Below are positions 26,165 to 35,311 of a stretch of DNA of 64,000 bases, piece by piece. Both the position numbers and the translations under genes were made by a program. The notes beneath the pieces are model-generated. The model had not been told where the DNA came from, did not search any database, and was given only the letters and a program-made list of their open reading frames with translations. Origin of the DNA: Arthrobacter zhaoxinii. Lineage in GTDB: Bacteria > Actinomycetota > Actinomycetes > Actinomycetales > Micrococcaceae. The DNA lies in the NCBI RefSeq assembly GCF_024385505.1, contig NZ_JANFLT010000008.1, forward strand, positions 1 through 64,000. Reading direction: 5' to 3'. The number at the start of each line of letters is the position of its first letter. The stretch's first letter is position 1.

Positions 26165-27775
26165 ATGAGCAACACTTTTGAAAGCAGCGGGCTCCTGAAG
26201 GATTCAAGCCGGCGAAACTTCCTCAAGCTGGCCGGCGTGATGGGCGCCGCCGCAGCATTTGCAGGGTCCATCTCTGCATGCAGCCCGGGCGGAAGCCCGG
26301 CCACCGGAGGCGGCACGGCAGCCGCAGAAGGGACCGGCTCCATCGAAGCCGGAATTTCCTACCAGCTCTCCACCGGCTTCGACCCGATGCTTTCCACGGG
26401 TGCCACTCCGCAGGCCGCCAACCTGCACATCTTCGAAGGACTGACGGAACTCCATCCGGCCACCCGGGAGCGGTATCTCGCCCTGGCGGCCGCCGAACCG
26501 GTCATGGTGGATGACACCACGTACGAGGTGAAGCTGCGCAGCGGCGCGAAATTCCACAACGGGGAACCGGTGACCACGGCCGACGTCGCCTTCTCCTTCC
26601 AGCGCGTCCTCGATCCGGCCAACACGTCACTCTTCGCCGGGTTCATCCCCTTTATCGACACCGTGACCGCCAAGGACGATTCCACCGTCCAGTTCAAGCT
26701 GAAGTATCCGTTCCCCACCTTCAGCGACCGCATCTCGGTCATCAAGGTCGTCCCGGAAGCAGCAGTCAAGGCAGACCCGGCCGGTTTCGACCTCAAGCCG
26801 ATCGGCTCCGGCCCCTACAGCCTCGTCTCCGCCGTCAAGGAAGACCGCATCGTCTTCAAGAAGTTCGATGACTACAACGGCAAGTACCCGGCCCGGGTGG
26901 CGGACATGACCTGGCTGCTGCTGGCAGATCCGGCCGCCCGCGTCGCCGCAGTGCCCTCCCGCACCCAGGCCATCGAGGACGTCCCCTACCTGGACGTGGA
27001 CCAGCTCGCGAGCAAGGTCGACGTCGAGTCGGTGCAGTCCTTCGGCCTGCTGTTCCTGATGTTCAACTGCGCCAAGTTCCCGGACAAGCGCGTCCGCCAG
27101 GCACTGCACTACGCCATCGACACCGAGGCCGTCATCAGCAAGGCCCTGCTCGGCAACGCCTCTGCTGCCTCGTCCTACTTCCAGGAGGGGCACCCCTCCT
27201 ACAGCGAGGCATCCACTGTCTATGCGTACGACGCCGCCAAAGCCAAGTCCCTGTTGAAGGAGGCGGGGATGGAGAACATCACCATCACCCTCACCTCCAC
27301 GGACACCGGCTGGGTGACCCGTGTGGTGCCCCTGATCAAGGAGTACTGGGACGCCATCGGCGTTAGCACCACCCTGGAAATCCTCCAGTCCGCAGCGGTC
27401 TACGCTCCGGAAAAGGTGGGCGGAAAGAACTTCGATGTGCTTTGTGCGCCGGGTGATCCCTCGGTCTTCGGCAACGACGGCGACATCCTCCTCAGCTGGT
27501 TCTACCGCGGCGCCACCTGGATGGAGGCCCGCGCCGGCTGGAACACCACACCGGAATTCACCACCGTGCAGGACAAGCTGGACCAGGCCGTGAAGGTGGA
27601 TCCGGACAAGGCCAAGGGCATCCACGCCGAGGTCATCAACATCGTCTCCGAGGAAGCCCCGCTGTATCCGCTGTTCCACCGCAAGCTGCCCACCGCCTGG
27701 GACAGCAACGCACTGGACGGCTTCCAGCCGCTGCCCACCACCGGCGTCTCCTTCGTAGGCGTAGGACGCAAGTAG
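26165..27775 (+). CDS. Sialic-acid ABC transporter substrate-binding lipoprotein (SiaE-like)
   Basis: A 536-aa family-5 (peptide/nickel type) solute-binding protein. It has a twin-arginine signal S-R-R-N-F-L-K at residues 15-21 and a lipobox I-S-A-C with Cys39, so it is exported folded by Tat and lipid-anchored outside the membrane. The core carries the family region G-E-P-V-T-T-A-D-V-A-F-S. Its ligand is inferred from the operon: sialic acid, imported by genes in the order found in corynebacterial siaEFGI. A dipeptide ligand cannot be excluded by sequence alone. Confidence 0.82.
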   Translation: MSNTFESSGLLKDSSRRNFLKLAGVMGAAAAFAGSISACSPGGSPATGGGTAAAEGTGSIEAGISYQLSTGFDPMLSTGATPQAANLHIFEGLTELHPATRERYLALAAAEPVMVDDTTYEVKLRSGAKFHNGEPVTTADVAFSFQRVLDPANTSLFAGFIPFIDTVTAKDDSTVQFKLKYPFPTFSDRISVIKVVPEAAVKADPAGFDLKPIGSGPYSLVSAVKEDRIVFKKFDDYNGKYPARVADMTWLLLADPAARVAAVPSRTQAIEDVPYLDVDQLASKVDVESVQSFGLLFLMFNCAKFPDKRVRQALHYAIDTEAVISKALLGNASAASSYFQEGHPSYSEASTVYAYDAAKAKSLLKEAGMENITITLTSTDTGWVTRVVPLIKEYWDAIGVSTTLEILQSAAVYAPEKVGGKNFDVLCAPGDPSVFGNDGDILLSWFYRGATWMEARAGWNTTPEFTTVQDKLDQAVKVDPDKAKGIHAEVINIVSEEAPLYPLFHRKLPTAWDSNALDGFQPLPTTGVSFVGVGRK

Positions 27776-27786
27776 CGAGACAACCG

Positions 27787-27815
27787 CGGCGGGGCGCCTC
27801 CCCGGCGCCCCGCCG
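27787..27815 (+). terminator. Intercistronic hairpin after the binding-protein gene
   Basis: A 12-bp perfect GC stem (27787-27798 with 27804-27815, 5-nt loop), 12 nt after the stop. Such stems behind binding-protein genes commonly stabilise the upstream message or attenuate read-through, giving more binding protein than permease. There is no T tract. Confidence 0.7.
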
Positions 27816-27839
27816 TACCCCCTGCATTGGAGTTTTTGA

Positions 27840-28799
27840 GTGACAATGTTTATCCGCCTGTTAGGGCGCCGGCTTGCTGTCCTGCCGATCATGCTGCTGG
27901 GCGTCACCGTGATGGTGTTCATCGTGCTGTCAGTTGTTCCGGCGGACCGCGCCACCGCCGTCCTCGGTGAAAACGCCAGCGAGGACGCCAAGGAAGCCTG
28001 GCGGGAGGAACGGGGCCTCAACGCTCCCCTGGTAGTCCAGTTCTTCCGGTATCTGGGCGGTGTGATCCGGCTCGATTTCGGCGTCACCAACCCGCCGGAA
28101 GAGTCCGTGGCCAGCAAAATCGCCACGGCCTTCCCGGTGACCCTGCAGTTGACCTTCCTCGGCATCCTGCTGGCCGTTGTCCTCGCCCTCACGCTCGGCA
28201 TCCTCGGCGCGCTCTACCGGGACCGCTGGCCGGACCAGGCCATCCGCATCTTCTCCATCGCGGCAATTGCCACCCCCTCCTTCTGGCTGGCGATCCTGCT
28301 GATCCAGTGGTTCGCCCTGCCCGAAGGATCCATCTTCCCCACGGGCGGCCTGGCCTGGGCGGACCAGTACGGGTTTGTCGGCTGGCTCTATTCCATGGCC
28401 CTGCCGGCCCTCGCCCTCGGCATCCCCGTCTCGGCGTCGCTCATCCGCGTGGTCCGGACCTCGATGGTGGAGGAACTCGACCGCGACTACGTCCGCACCG
28501 CCATCGGCAACGGCGTGCCCTACCGCACCGTCGTCGCCCGCAACGTCCTGCGCAACGCGCTGGTCACCCCCGTCACCGTCCTCGGACTGCGGGTGGGCTA
28601 CCTGCTCGGCGGCGCCGTCGTCATCGAAAAGATCTTCAGCCTCAACGGCATGGGCGACCTGATCGTCGTGGGGCTGACGACGTCGGACACCAACCTCGTG
28701 CAGGGCGCGGTGCTCACCATCGCGGTCGCCTTTGTCCTGGTCAACATCGTGGTTGACCTGCTGTACCTGCTCATCAACCCCCGAATCCGGACGGTGTAA
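27840..28799 (+). CDS. ABC permease, DppB type (SiaF-like)
   Basis: A 319-aa inner-membrane permease with six helices. The DppB-type EAA loop is visible near residues 210-235 (V-R-T-S-M-V-E-E-L-D-R-D-Y-V-R-T-A). GTG at 27840 has GGAG 9 nt upstream; an ATG two codons later is possible. It pairs with the permease half of the next protein. Confidence 0.88.
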   Translation: MTMFIRLLGRRLAVLPIMLLGVTVMVFIVLSVVPADRATAVLGENASEDAKEAWREERGLNAPLVVQFFRYLGGVIRLDFGVTNPPEESVASKIATAFPVTLQLTFLGILLAVVLALTLGILGALYRDRWPDQAIRIFSIAAIATPSFWLAILLIQWFALPEGSIFPTGGLAWADQYGFVGWLYSMALPALALGIPVSASLIRVVRTSMVEELDRDYVRTAIGNGVPYRTVVARNVLRNALVTPVTVLGLRVGYLLGGAVVIEKIFSLNGMGDLIVVGLTTSDTNLVQGAVLTIAVAFVLVNIVVDLLYLLINPRIRTV

Positions 28800-28803
28800 C
28801 CCC

Positions 28804-30930
28804 ATGCGCAATTCACTGGCCGAACGGCTCAGCAGCGGCGGCGCCCGCTTCACCGCCCTGAACCTCAGTTCAAAACTCGCACTGGGCTTCCTCGGATTCA
28901 TTGTCCTCGTGGCAGTCTTCGGACCGCTTCTGGCACCCTACGGGGAGAACGAATCCAGCGTCCCGGTCCTCGCCCCGAACGGCGAGCACCTCTTCGGCAC
29001 CGACGGTTCCAGCTATGACGTGTTCTCCCGGATGCTCTACGGGGCGCGGGTTTCCATCTCGATCGGCCTCGGTGCCGTTGCGCTGGCCCTGATCCTCGGC
29101 TCGGTCCTCGGCGCCGTTGCGGCCACCTCCGGCAAGGCCGTGAGCGAGACCGTGATGCGCATCCTCGACATCATGATGGCCTTCCCCGGCATCGCCCTGG
29201 CAGCAGCGCTGCTGTTTGCCCTGCGGGACCACTCACTGAACCTCTTCGGCTCGACCGTTCCGGTGATCATCCTTGCCATCGCCATTGTCTACACCCCGCA
29301 GCTCGCCCGGGTGGTCCGCGCCAATATCCTGGCCCAGTACGGCGAGGACTACGTCCGGGCCGAACGGGTCATCGGCGCCGGCCGCACCTACATCCTGCTG
29401 AAGCATATTGCCCGCAACTGCGCGGCCCCCATCCTGGTGTTCGCCACCGTGATGGTCGCCGACGCCATCATCCTGGAAGCCTCGCTGTCCTTCCTCGGCG
29501 CCGGCGTGCAGCAGCCCGCCGCCTCCTGGGGCAACGTCATGGCGGACGGCCGCAACGTGGTGTTCAGCGGAGCCTGGTGGCCGACGACGTTCGGCGGCAT
29601 CACCATTCTGCTCACCGTCCTGGCACTGAACATCCTGGCCGAAGGGCTGACCGACGCCATGGTCAACCCCGGCGTCCGAAAAGGCCGCAAGGGCGTGCCC
29701 CCGGCTCCCGCCGCCGTCGAGGCAGTGGCCACGGCCGCCCAGCCCTCCACCCTTGACGCCGCCGGCACCTCGCTGACCCAGGCCGACGGCGGCCGGCACC
29801 TCCCGGAGGAGGACGCCCTGCCCGCAACAGGCGCGGCCGTCAATGCACCCGGTTCCCTGGCAGCACTGGCCAAGGAACTGGAACTGCTGGCCGCCGTCGA
29901 GTCCCGGAGGACGGACCGCCTCCCGCAGGCGGACGAGGACGCCCCGGTGGTCCTGGAAGTGAAGGACCTTTCCATCCGCTTCCCCGGACGCTACGGCGAC
30001 ACCGCCATCGTGGACCGGGTGAGCTTTACGGTCCGCGAGGGCGAAACCATGGGACTCGTGGGCGAATCCGGCTGCGGGAAGTCCATTACCTCGCTGGCGG
30101 TCATGGGCCTGCTCCCGCCGACGGCACGGCTCTCCGGATCCATACGGTTTAACGGCAAGGAACTGCTGACCAATGACCCGAAGGAACGCAGCCAGCTGTA
30201 TCGGGGGCTGCGCGGCGAGCAGATCGCCATGGTGTACCAGGATGCGCTGAGCTCCCTGAACCCGTCCATGCTGATCAAGGACCAGCTCCGGCAGCTCACC
30301 TCCCGGGGCGGGCGCAGAAGTCCGCGGGAACTGCTCGAAATGGTGAAACTGGACCCGGACCGCACGCTGAAGAGCTACCCGCACGAACTGTCCGGCGGGC
30401 AGCGGCAGCGCGTGCTGATTGCCATGGCCCTGTCCCGTTCGCCGAAGATCGTGGTGGCGGACGAGCCGACCACCGCCCTGGATGTCACCGTCCAGAAGCA
30501 GGTGGTGGACCTGCTGAACGAACTGCGGGAACAGCTCGGGTTCGCCATGGTGTTTGTCAGCCACGACCTGGCCCTCGTTGCGTCCCTGGCCCACCGGGTC
30601 ACCGTGATGTACGCCGGGCAGGTAGTGGAATCCGGCGATGTTCCGGATCTGCTGCGGGACCCGCGCCACGAATACACCCGCGGACTGCTGGGAGCGGTGT
30701 TGTCCATCGAAGCCGGCGCCGAGCGTCTGCACCAGATCCAGGGCACCGTTCCCTCCCCCGGTGACTTCGCCGCCGGCGACCGTTTCGCGGAACGCTCGCT
30801 GCGGCCGGATGCGGATCCGGAGCAGGTCCTGGAGTTTGTCCGCATCGGCGGGACGAACCACTACTGGGCCAGCCATGAAACCCCTTCGGACCTGGTCGAA
30901 ACCGGCACAACAGCAAGGCAGCAGGCATGA
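28804..30930 (+). CDS. Fused ABC permease-ATPase (DppC-DppD; SiaG-like)
   Basis: A 708-aa fusion. Residues 1-290 are a DppC-type permease (T-D-G-S-S-Y-D-V-F-S-R start, EAA loop Y-V-R-A-E-R-V-I-G-A). Residues about 292-380 are an Ala/Pro-rich linker. From about 382 comes a complete nucleotide-binding domain: Walker A G-E-S-G-C-G-K-S at 420-427, signature L-S-G-G-Q, Walker B V-V-A-D-E-P, plus an OppD-type C-terminal extension. The fusion is seen in one uninterrupted frame. A similar fusion occurs in corynebacterial sialic-acid transporters. Start ATG 28804 is 4 nt after the permease stop. Confidence 0.9.
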   Translation: MRNSLAERLSSGGARFTALNLSSKLALGFLGFIVLVAVFGPLLAPYGENESSVPVLAPNGEHLFGTDGSSYDVFSRMLYGARVSISIGLGAVALALILGSVLGAVAATSGKAVSETVMRILDIMMAFPGIALAAALLFALRDHSLNLFGSTVPVIILAIAIVYTPQLARVVRANILAQYGEDYVRAERVIGAGRTYILLKHIARNCAAPILVFATVMVADAIILEASLSFLGAGVQQPAASWGNVMADGRNVVFSGAWWPTTFGGITILLTVLALNILAEGLTDAMVNPGVRKGRKGVPPAPAAVEAVATAAQPSTLDAAGTSLTQADGGRHLPEEDALPATGAAVNAPGSLAALAKELELLAAVESRRTDRLPQADEDAPVVLEVKDLSIRFPGRYGDTAIVDRVSFTVREGETMGLVGESGCGKSITSLAVMGLLPPTARLSGSIRFNGKELLTNDPKERSQLYRGLRGEQIAMVYQDALSSLNPSMLIKDQLRQLTSRGGRRSPRELLEMVKLDPDRTLKSYPHELSGGQRQRVLIAMALSRSPKIVVADEPTTALDVTVQKQVVDLLNELREQLGFAMVFVSHDLALVASLAHRVTVMYAGQVVESGDVPDLLRDPRHEYTRGLLGAVLSIEAGAERLHQIQGTVPSPGDFAAGDRFAERSLRPDADPEQVLEFVRIGGTNHYWASHETPSDLVETGTTARQQA

Positions 30931-31745
30931 ACGCGACAGCAACGCCGAACACCACCGGCCCCGTCCTCGAACTGAAGGACATCAAGGTCTACCACCGGGC
31001 ACGCTCGGGCTCCCTGTTCCGCCCGAACATCGTCAAGGCGGTCGACGGCGTGAACTTCACCGTCCGCCGCGGCGAGACCGTGGGGATTGTCGGAGAATCC
31101 GGCTGCGGAAAATCCACCCTGGCCTCCGTGCTGGTGGGACTGCAGGAGCCTACGGCCGGGGAAGTCCTCTTCCATGGAAAGCCGGTCAGCACCAAGGCCT
31201 CCTCCTCCAAGAAGACCTTCGGCCGCGACGTCGGCGTGGTGTTCCAGGATCCGGCCACCGCCCTGAATCCCCGGATGACCATCCATGACATCCTCACCGA
31301 CCCGCTTCAGGTCCACGGGATCGGCACCCAGCAAAGCCGGGACGCCAAGGTGAAGGACCTGCTCTCCCTCGTGGGCCTGCCGCAGTCCGCCGCCGACGTC
31401 ACCCCGCACCAGGTTTCCGGCGGCCAGCGCCAGCGCGTCGCCATTGCCCGGGCGCTGTGCCTGGATCCGTCGGTCATCGTGGCCGATGAGCCGACGTCGG
31501 CCCTGGACGTGTCAGTCCGCGCCCAGGTCCTGAATCTGCTCTCGGACCTGAAACGGGAACTGAACCTCGGCATGGTCTTCATTTCCCATGACATCCAGAC
31601 CGTCCGCTACGTTTCCGACCGCATCTGCGTGATGTATTTCGGCCGGATCGTCGAGGAAGGGCCCGCCCGCGATGTCTTTGACCGGCCCGCCAATGACTAC
31701 ACCAAGAGCCTGCTCGGAGCAGCGCCCAGCCTTTTGCACATCTAG
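30927..31745 (+). CDS. ABC transporter ATPase, DppF type (SiaI-like)
   Basis: A 272-aa nucleotide-binding subunit with Walker A G-E-S-G-C-G-K-S at about 56-63, Q-loop F-Q-D-P, signature V-S-G-G-Q-R-Q-R, Walker B V-I-V-A-D-E-P, and H-loop F-I-S-H-D. It should dimerise with the ATPase domain of the fused protein. ATGA overlap with the upstream gene indicates translational coupling. The OppF-type C-terminal extension is short. Confidence 0.9.
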   Translation: MNATATPNTTGPVLELKDIKVYHRARSGSLFRPNIVKAVDGVNFTVRRGETVGIVGESGCGKSTLASVLVGLQEPTAGEVLFHGKPVSTKASSSKKTFGRDVGVVFQDPATALNPRMTIHDILTDPLQVHGIGTQQSRDAKVKDLLSLVGLPQSAADVTPHQVSGGQRQRVAIARALCLDPSVIVADEPTSALDVSVRAQVLNLLSDLKRELNLGMVFISHDIQTVRYVSDRICVMYFGRIVEEGPARDVFDRPANDYTKSLLGAAPSLLHI

Positions 31746-31766
31746 AACCAAGCACTGGAGAACTAC

Positions 31767-32699
31767 TTGTCACACGCAACACAGTCCCGCTTCCACGGTG
31801 TCATCCCCCCGGTGGTTACGCCCCGCACCGCGGACGGCGCCGTCGACACGGCTTCGCTGGAAAAACTGACCAAATACCTGCTCGACGGCGGCGTTTCCGG
31901 ACTGTTCGTCCTGGGTTCCTCCGCCGAGGTGCCCTACCTGACCAATGACGAACGCGACCTGGTGGTACGGACCATTGCCGGCGTCAACGCCGGAGAGGTG
32001 CCTATCCTGGCCGGCGCAGCCGAGCAGACCACCCCCCGCGTGATCGAAGAGGGACGCCGGCTGATCGGCCTCGGCGCGGACGCCATTGTGGCCACCTCGC
32101 AGTTCTACGCCATTTCGGATGCCGCCGAGACGGAAATCCACTTCCGCGCCCTGCACGCCGCCTTCGATGTCCCCCTGTTCGCCTACGACGTTCCCGTCCG
32201 GACGCACTTCAAGCTCCCCCTGCATCTGCTGGTGCGGCTTGCGCAGGACGGCGTCCTCGCCGGCGTCAAGGATTCCTCCGGCGACGACGTCGGGTTCCGG
32301 CAGCTGCTGCTGGCCACCCGGAACGTGCCGGACTTCGCGGTCTTCACCGGACACGAGGTGGTGGTCGACGGCGCACTGCTGGGCGGCGCCCACGGCGTGG
32401 TTCCGGGACTCGGCAACGTGGATCCGGCCGGGTATGCGGCCCTGTACAACGCGGCCCAAAGCGGCGACTTTGCCGAAGCGGCCCGGATGCAGGACCGCCT
32501 GGCTTCCCTCTTCAATATTGTGTATGCCCCCACCCCCGGCCGTGTCTCGCCCGGAGCCGGAGGGCTCGGCGCCTTCAAGACGGCACTGATGCTGCTCGGC
32601 GTCATCGACACCAATGTGATGTCCGCGCCCATGGTGCAGCTGAACGAGGCCGAAACCTCCGCCATCCGGACCATCCTCGAGTCCAACGGGCTGCTCTGA
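31767..32699 (+). CDS. nanA: DHDPS-family aldolase, probable N-acetylneuraminate lyase
   Basis: A 310-aa TIM-barrel class I aldolase. The Schiff-base Lys168 is in G-V-K-D-S-S-G-D and the catalytic Tyr140 in F-A-Y-D-V-P. The neighbours (nanK, nanE, nagA, nagB) define the reaction as sialic acid to ManNAc plus pyruvate. By sequence alone the K-D-S-S-G-D motif is closer to dihydrodipicolinate synthase, so substrate assignment rests on context. TTG start with GGAG 7 nt upstream. Confidence 0.82.
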   Translation: MSHATQSRFHGVIPPVVTPRTADGAVDTASLEKLTKYLLDGGVSGLFVLGSSAEVPYLTNDERDLVVRTIAGVNAGEVPILAGAAEQTTPRVIEEGRRLIGLGADAIVATSQFYAISDAAETEIHFRALHAAFDVPLFAYDVPVRTHFKLPLHLLVRLAQDGVLAGVKDSSGDDVGFRQLLLATRNVPDFAVFTGHEVVVDGALLGGAHGVVPGLGNVDPAGYAALYNAAQSGDFAEAARMQDRLASLFNIVYAPTPGRVSPGAGGLGAFKTALMLLGVIDTNVMSAPMVQLNEAETSAIRTILESNGLL

Positions 32700-32704
32700 T
32701 TTCC

Positions 32705-33670
32705 ATGCGCCACGTGATTGGGCTCGATCTGGGCGGCACCAAGACTTCCGGCGGGGTGGTCGACGGCGAGGGACGGATCCTCTTCTCCTCCACCGTCGCG
32801 ACGCCGGCGCAGGCCGGGCCCGACGCCGTCCTGTCCGCCGCCGCGGACCTCACGGCTTCGCTCCGCGCGGATGCCCGGGACTCCGGTCTGGCCGTTGATG
32901 CGCTGGGCATTGGCGCCGCCGGCGTGATCGATTCCGGGCGCGGCGTCGTCGTCTCGGCGACGGACGCGATCCGCGGCTGGGGCGGAACCAGGCTGACCGC
33001 CGAGCTCACCCGGCGCACGGGGCTGCCCGCCACGGCCATCAATGACGTCCACGCGCATGCCCTCGGAGAAAGCTGGCTCGGCGCCGGTGCCGGGATGCCC
33101 AGCGTCCTGTTTATCGGCGTGGGCACCGGCGTGGGCGGCAGCTACGTCCTGGACGGCGAATGCCTGGAGGGGTCCAGCTTCACGGCCGGGCATGTGGGCC
33201 ACATCGCCTCACCCTTCGCGTATGAGACCGGCACATTTGGAAGCGGGCTGCCCTGCAGCTGCGGCGGCACCGGACATGTGGAAGCGGTGGCGTCCGGGCC
33301 GGGGATCTTCTCGCTCTTCACCCGGCTGGGCGGCGTGCAGGCGGAGGACACCCGCGGGGTGTACCGCCTCGCCGCAGAGGGCCATCCCGTTGCCGCCGAG
33401 GCTCTGCGCCGCGGGGCAGCAGCTGCAGGTTCCGCCGTCGGCGGCCTGGCGAACGTCCTGGACCCGCACGCCGTCATCGTCGGCGGCGGGCTGGCCTTCG
33501 CCGGACCGCTTTGGTGGAACACCATGGAGCAGGCGGCCCGGAACGAACTCCTGCGTCCGCTTGCCGGGCTGCCCATCGTCCCCGCACAGCTCGGGGAGAC
33601 TGCCGCCATCCGCGGTGCCGCCCGCCGCGCGCTGGCACTGAACCCCGTCTCCGAAGGGCAGCATGTTTAA
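32705..33670 (+). CDS. nanK: ROK-family N-acetylmannosamine kinase
   Basis: A 321-aa ROK sugar kinase. The ATP phosphate-binding motif D-L-G-G-T-K-T is at residues 8-14. The catalytic Asp is in A-I-N-D-V-H-A. A zinc site consists of the His of G-H-V-G-H and C-S-C-G-G-T-G-H-V-E near residues 180-192. Product ManNAc-6-P goes to NanE, whose gene overlaps by 8 nt. Glucokinase or allokinase activity is the alternative. Confidence 0.86.
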   Translation: MRHVIGLDLGGTKTSGGVVDGEGRILFSSTVATPAQAGPDAVLSAAADLTASLRADARDSGLAVDALGIGAAGVIDSGRGVVVSATDAIRGWGGTRLTAELTRRTGLPATAINDVHAHALGESWLGAGAGMPSVLFIGVGTGVGGSYVLDGECLEGSSFTAGHVGHIASPFAYETGTFGSGLPCSCGGTGHVEAVASGPGIFSLFTRLGGVQAEDTRGVYRLAAEGHPVAAEALRRGAAAAGSAVGGLANVLDPHAVIVGGGLAFAGPLWWNTMEQAARNELLRPLAGLPIVPAQLGETAAIRGAARRALALNPVSEGQHV

Positions 33671-34337
33671 TCTCGAGAGCCTCCGCTCCTCCCTCATAGT
33701 TTCCTGCCAGGCCTACCCCGGCGAACCAATGCGCGATCCCCGGACCACCGCGCAGGTGGCACAGTCCGCCGTCATTGGCGGGGCTGCCGGAGTACGCGTC
33801 CAGGGGATCAGTGACATCCGGGCCGTCCGTGCCGCCGTGGACGTTCCGGTGATCGGGCTGTGGAAGGACGGGCACGACGGCGTGTTCATTACGCCCACGC
33901 TGCGCCACGCCTTGGCCTGTACGGAAGCCGGTGCAGACATCGTGGCCCTGGACGGCACGCGCCGGGAACGGCCGGACGGACTGACACTGGCCGAGACCGT
34001 CGCTGCGCTGCACGACCAGACGCCGGCGCTGGTGATGGCCGACTGCGGGTCCGCTGCCGACGCCGAAGCTGCCGCGGCGGCAGGAGCGGACATCATCGGC
34101 ACCACGCTGGCCGGCTATACGGACGAGCGGCCGAAAACGACCGGGCCTGATCTGGAGCTTCTGCAGGAGCTGGCTGCACTGAGGCTGGGCGTTCCGGTGA
34201 TTGCCGAAGGCCGCATCCACACCCCGGCGCAGGGCCGTTCGGCGCTGGGCGCGGGGGCGTTCGCCGTCGTCGTCGGCACTGCCATCACCCATCCGGCCAC
34301 GATCACCAGCTGGTTCGCCGCTGCACTCGAGTCATGA
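33663..34337 (+). CDS. nanE: N-acylmannosamine-6-phosphate 2-epimerase
   Basis: A 224-aa TIM-barrel epimerase that turns ManNAc-6-P into GlcNAc-6-P, linking sialic acid to nagA. The N-terminal S-L-I-V-S-C-Q-A block is typical, the central I-G-L-W-K region carries the catalytic Lys, and I-A-E-G-R-I-H-T-P near residue 180 is the conserved end motif. The frame overlaps nanK at its start and the esterase at its end (ATGA). Confidence 0.92.
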   Translation: MFNLESLRSSLIVSCQAYPGEPMRDPRTTAQVAQSAVIGGAAGVRVQGISDIRAVRAAVDVPVIGLWKDGHDGVFITPTLRHALACTEAGADIVALDGTRRERPDGLTLAETVAALHDQTPALVMADCGSAADAEAAAAAGADIIGTTLAGYTDERPKTTGPDLELLQELAALRLGVPVIAEGRIHTPAQGRSALGAGAFAVVVGTAITHPATITSWFAAALES

Positions 34338-35311
34338 CCGGCTTCCTCGACCGGGTGGATCCGGAGCTCCTGCCGGGACTGGAGTATTCGCAGGCCCACC
34401 CGCCGCCCACTTCGGTGGCCGAGCTTTCGGATTTCCGGGCCCGGACTTCCCCGGCCGTCTCCGGCTTGGGCGACATGTCCTTCCGGGACTACCCGGCTGA
34501 CGGAGTTCTCCTGCGTGTTTTCACCCCCGCGGGAGCCGGCCCGCATCCGGCGATTTACTGGATCCACGGCGGCGGCATGATTGCCGGGAGCGTCGACGGC
34601 GATACCTCCTACTGCGCGGATCTGTGTGCCCGGACGGGGGCGGTGGTGGTTGCGGTGGACTACCGGCTCGCTCCGGAGCACCCCTTCCCGGCACCCCTGG
34701 ATGACGTGACCGCGGGACTGCGCTGGCTGTTTGCCTCAGCCGAAGCCCTGTCCGTGGATCCGCGCCGGGTGGCGGTGGCCGGTTCCAGTGCCGGCGGCGG
34801 CCTGGCTGCCGCGCTCACCCTGCGGAACCGGGACTCCGGCGGGCAGGCGGTTGCCTTCCAGTACCTGATGTATCCGATGCTGGATTCCTCGCACTCTTCC
34901 GGTTCTGCGGTCGAGTTCGCCGGCATTCCCACCTGGAACGCTGCGCACAGCCGGTTCGCGTGGGAGTGCTATCTGGGCGGTTTCCCTGCGAGCGCCTATG
35001 CGGTTCCGGCTCTCGCGGACGATCTCCGCGGGCTGCCCCCGACGCTGATCCAGGTAGGCGAGCTGGACCTGTTCCGGGACGAAGACATTTCCTTCGCCGC
35101 CCGCCTGCTGCAGGCCGGCGTACCCACCGAGCTGCACGTGTATCCCGGTGCCTATCACGGGTTCGAACTGACGGACTCACAGGTTGGCGCCCAAAGTCTG
35201 CGCGACCGGGACCGGGCGCTGGTCCGGGCCCTCCATGGTTCCGGCACAACCGCTTCCCATGAATACTGCTCCTCCCCCACGAATACCCCGATGAAAGGTT
35301 CCCCGTTATGA
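34334..35311 (+). CDS. HSL-type alpha/beta-hydrolase esterase in the sialic-acid operon
   Basis: A 325-aa hormone-sensitive-lipase-family carboxylesterase. The oxyanion motif is H-G-G-G near residue 76, the nucleophile is in G-S-S-A-G-G near residue 155, the acid in G-E-L-D, and His in Y-H-G-F-E. No signal peptide, so it acts in the cytoplasm. It is translationally coupled to nanE (ATGA) and to the following tatA (ATGA). Removal of O-acetyl groups from imported sialic acid would suit the context, but no experimental relative is known to me. Confidence 0.82.
   Translation: MTGFLDRVDPELLPGLEYSQAHPPPTSVAELSDFRARTSPAVSGLGDMSFRDYPADGVLLRVFTPAGAGPHPAIYWIHGGGMIAGSVDGDTSYCADLCARTGAVVVAVDYRLAPEHPFPAPLDDVTAGLRWLFASAEALSVDPRRVAVAGSSAGGGLAAALTLRNRDSGGQAVAFQYLMYPMLDSSHSSGSAVEFAGIPTWNAAHSRFAWECYLGGFPASAYAVPALADDLRGLPPTLIQVGELDLFRDEDISFAARLLQAGVPTELHVYPGAYHGFELTDSQVGAQSLRDRDRALVRALHGSGTTASHEYCSSPTNTPMKGSPL

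Noticed and set aside
29233-30942. 569-codon minus-strand frame opposite the fused ABC gene
   Set aside because: Shadow of the plus-strand permease-ATPase, whose Walker motifs are intact.
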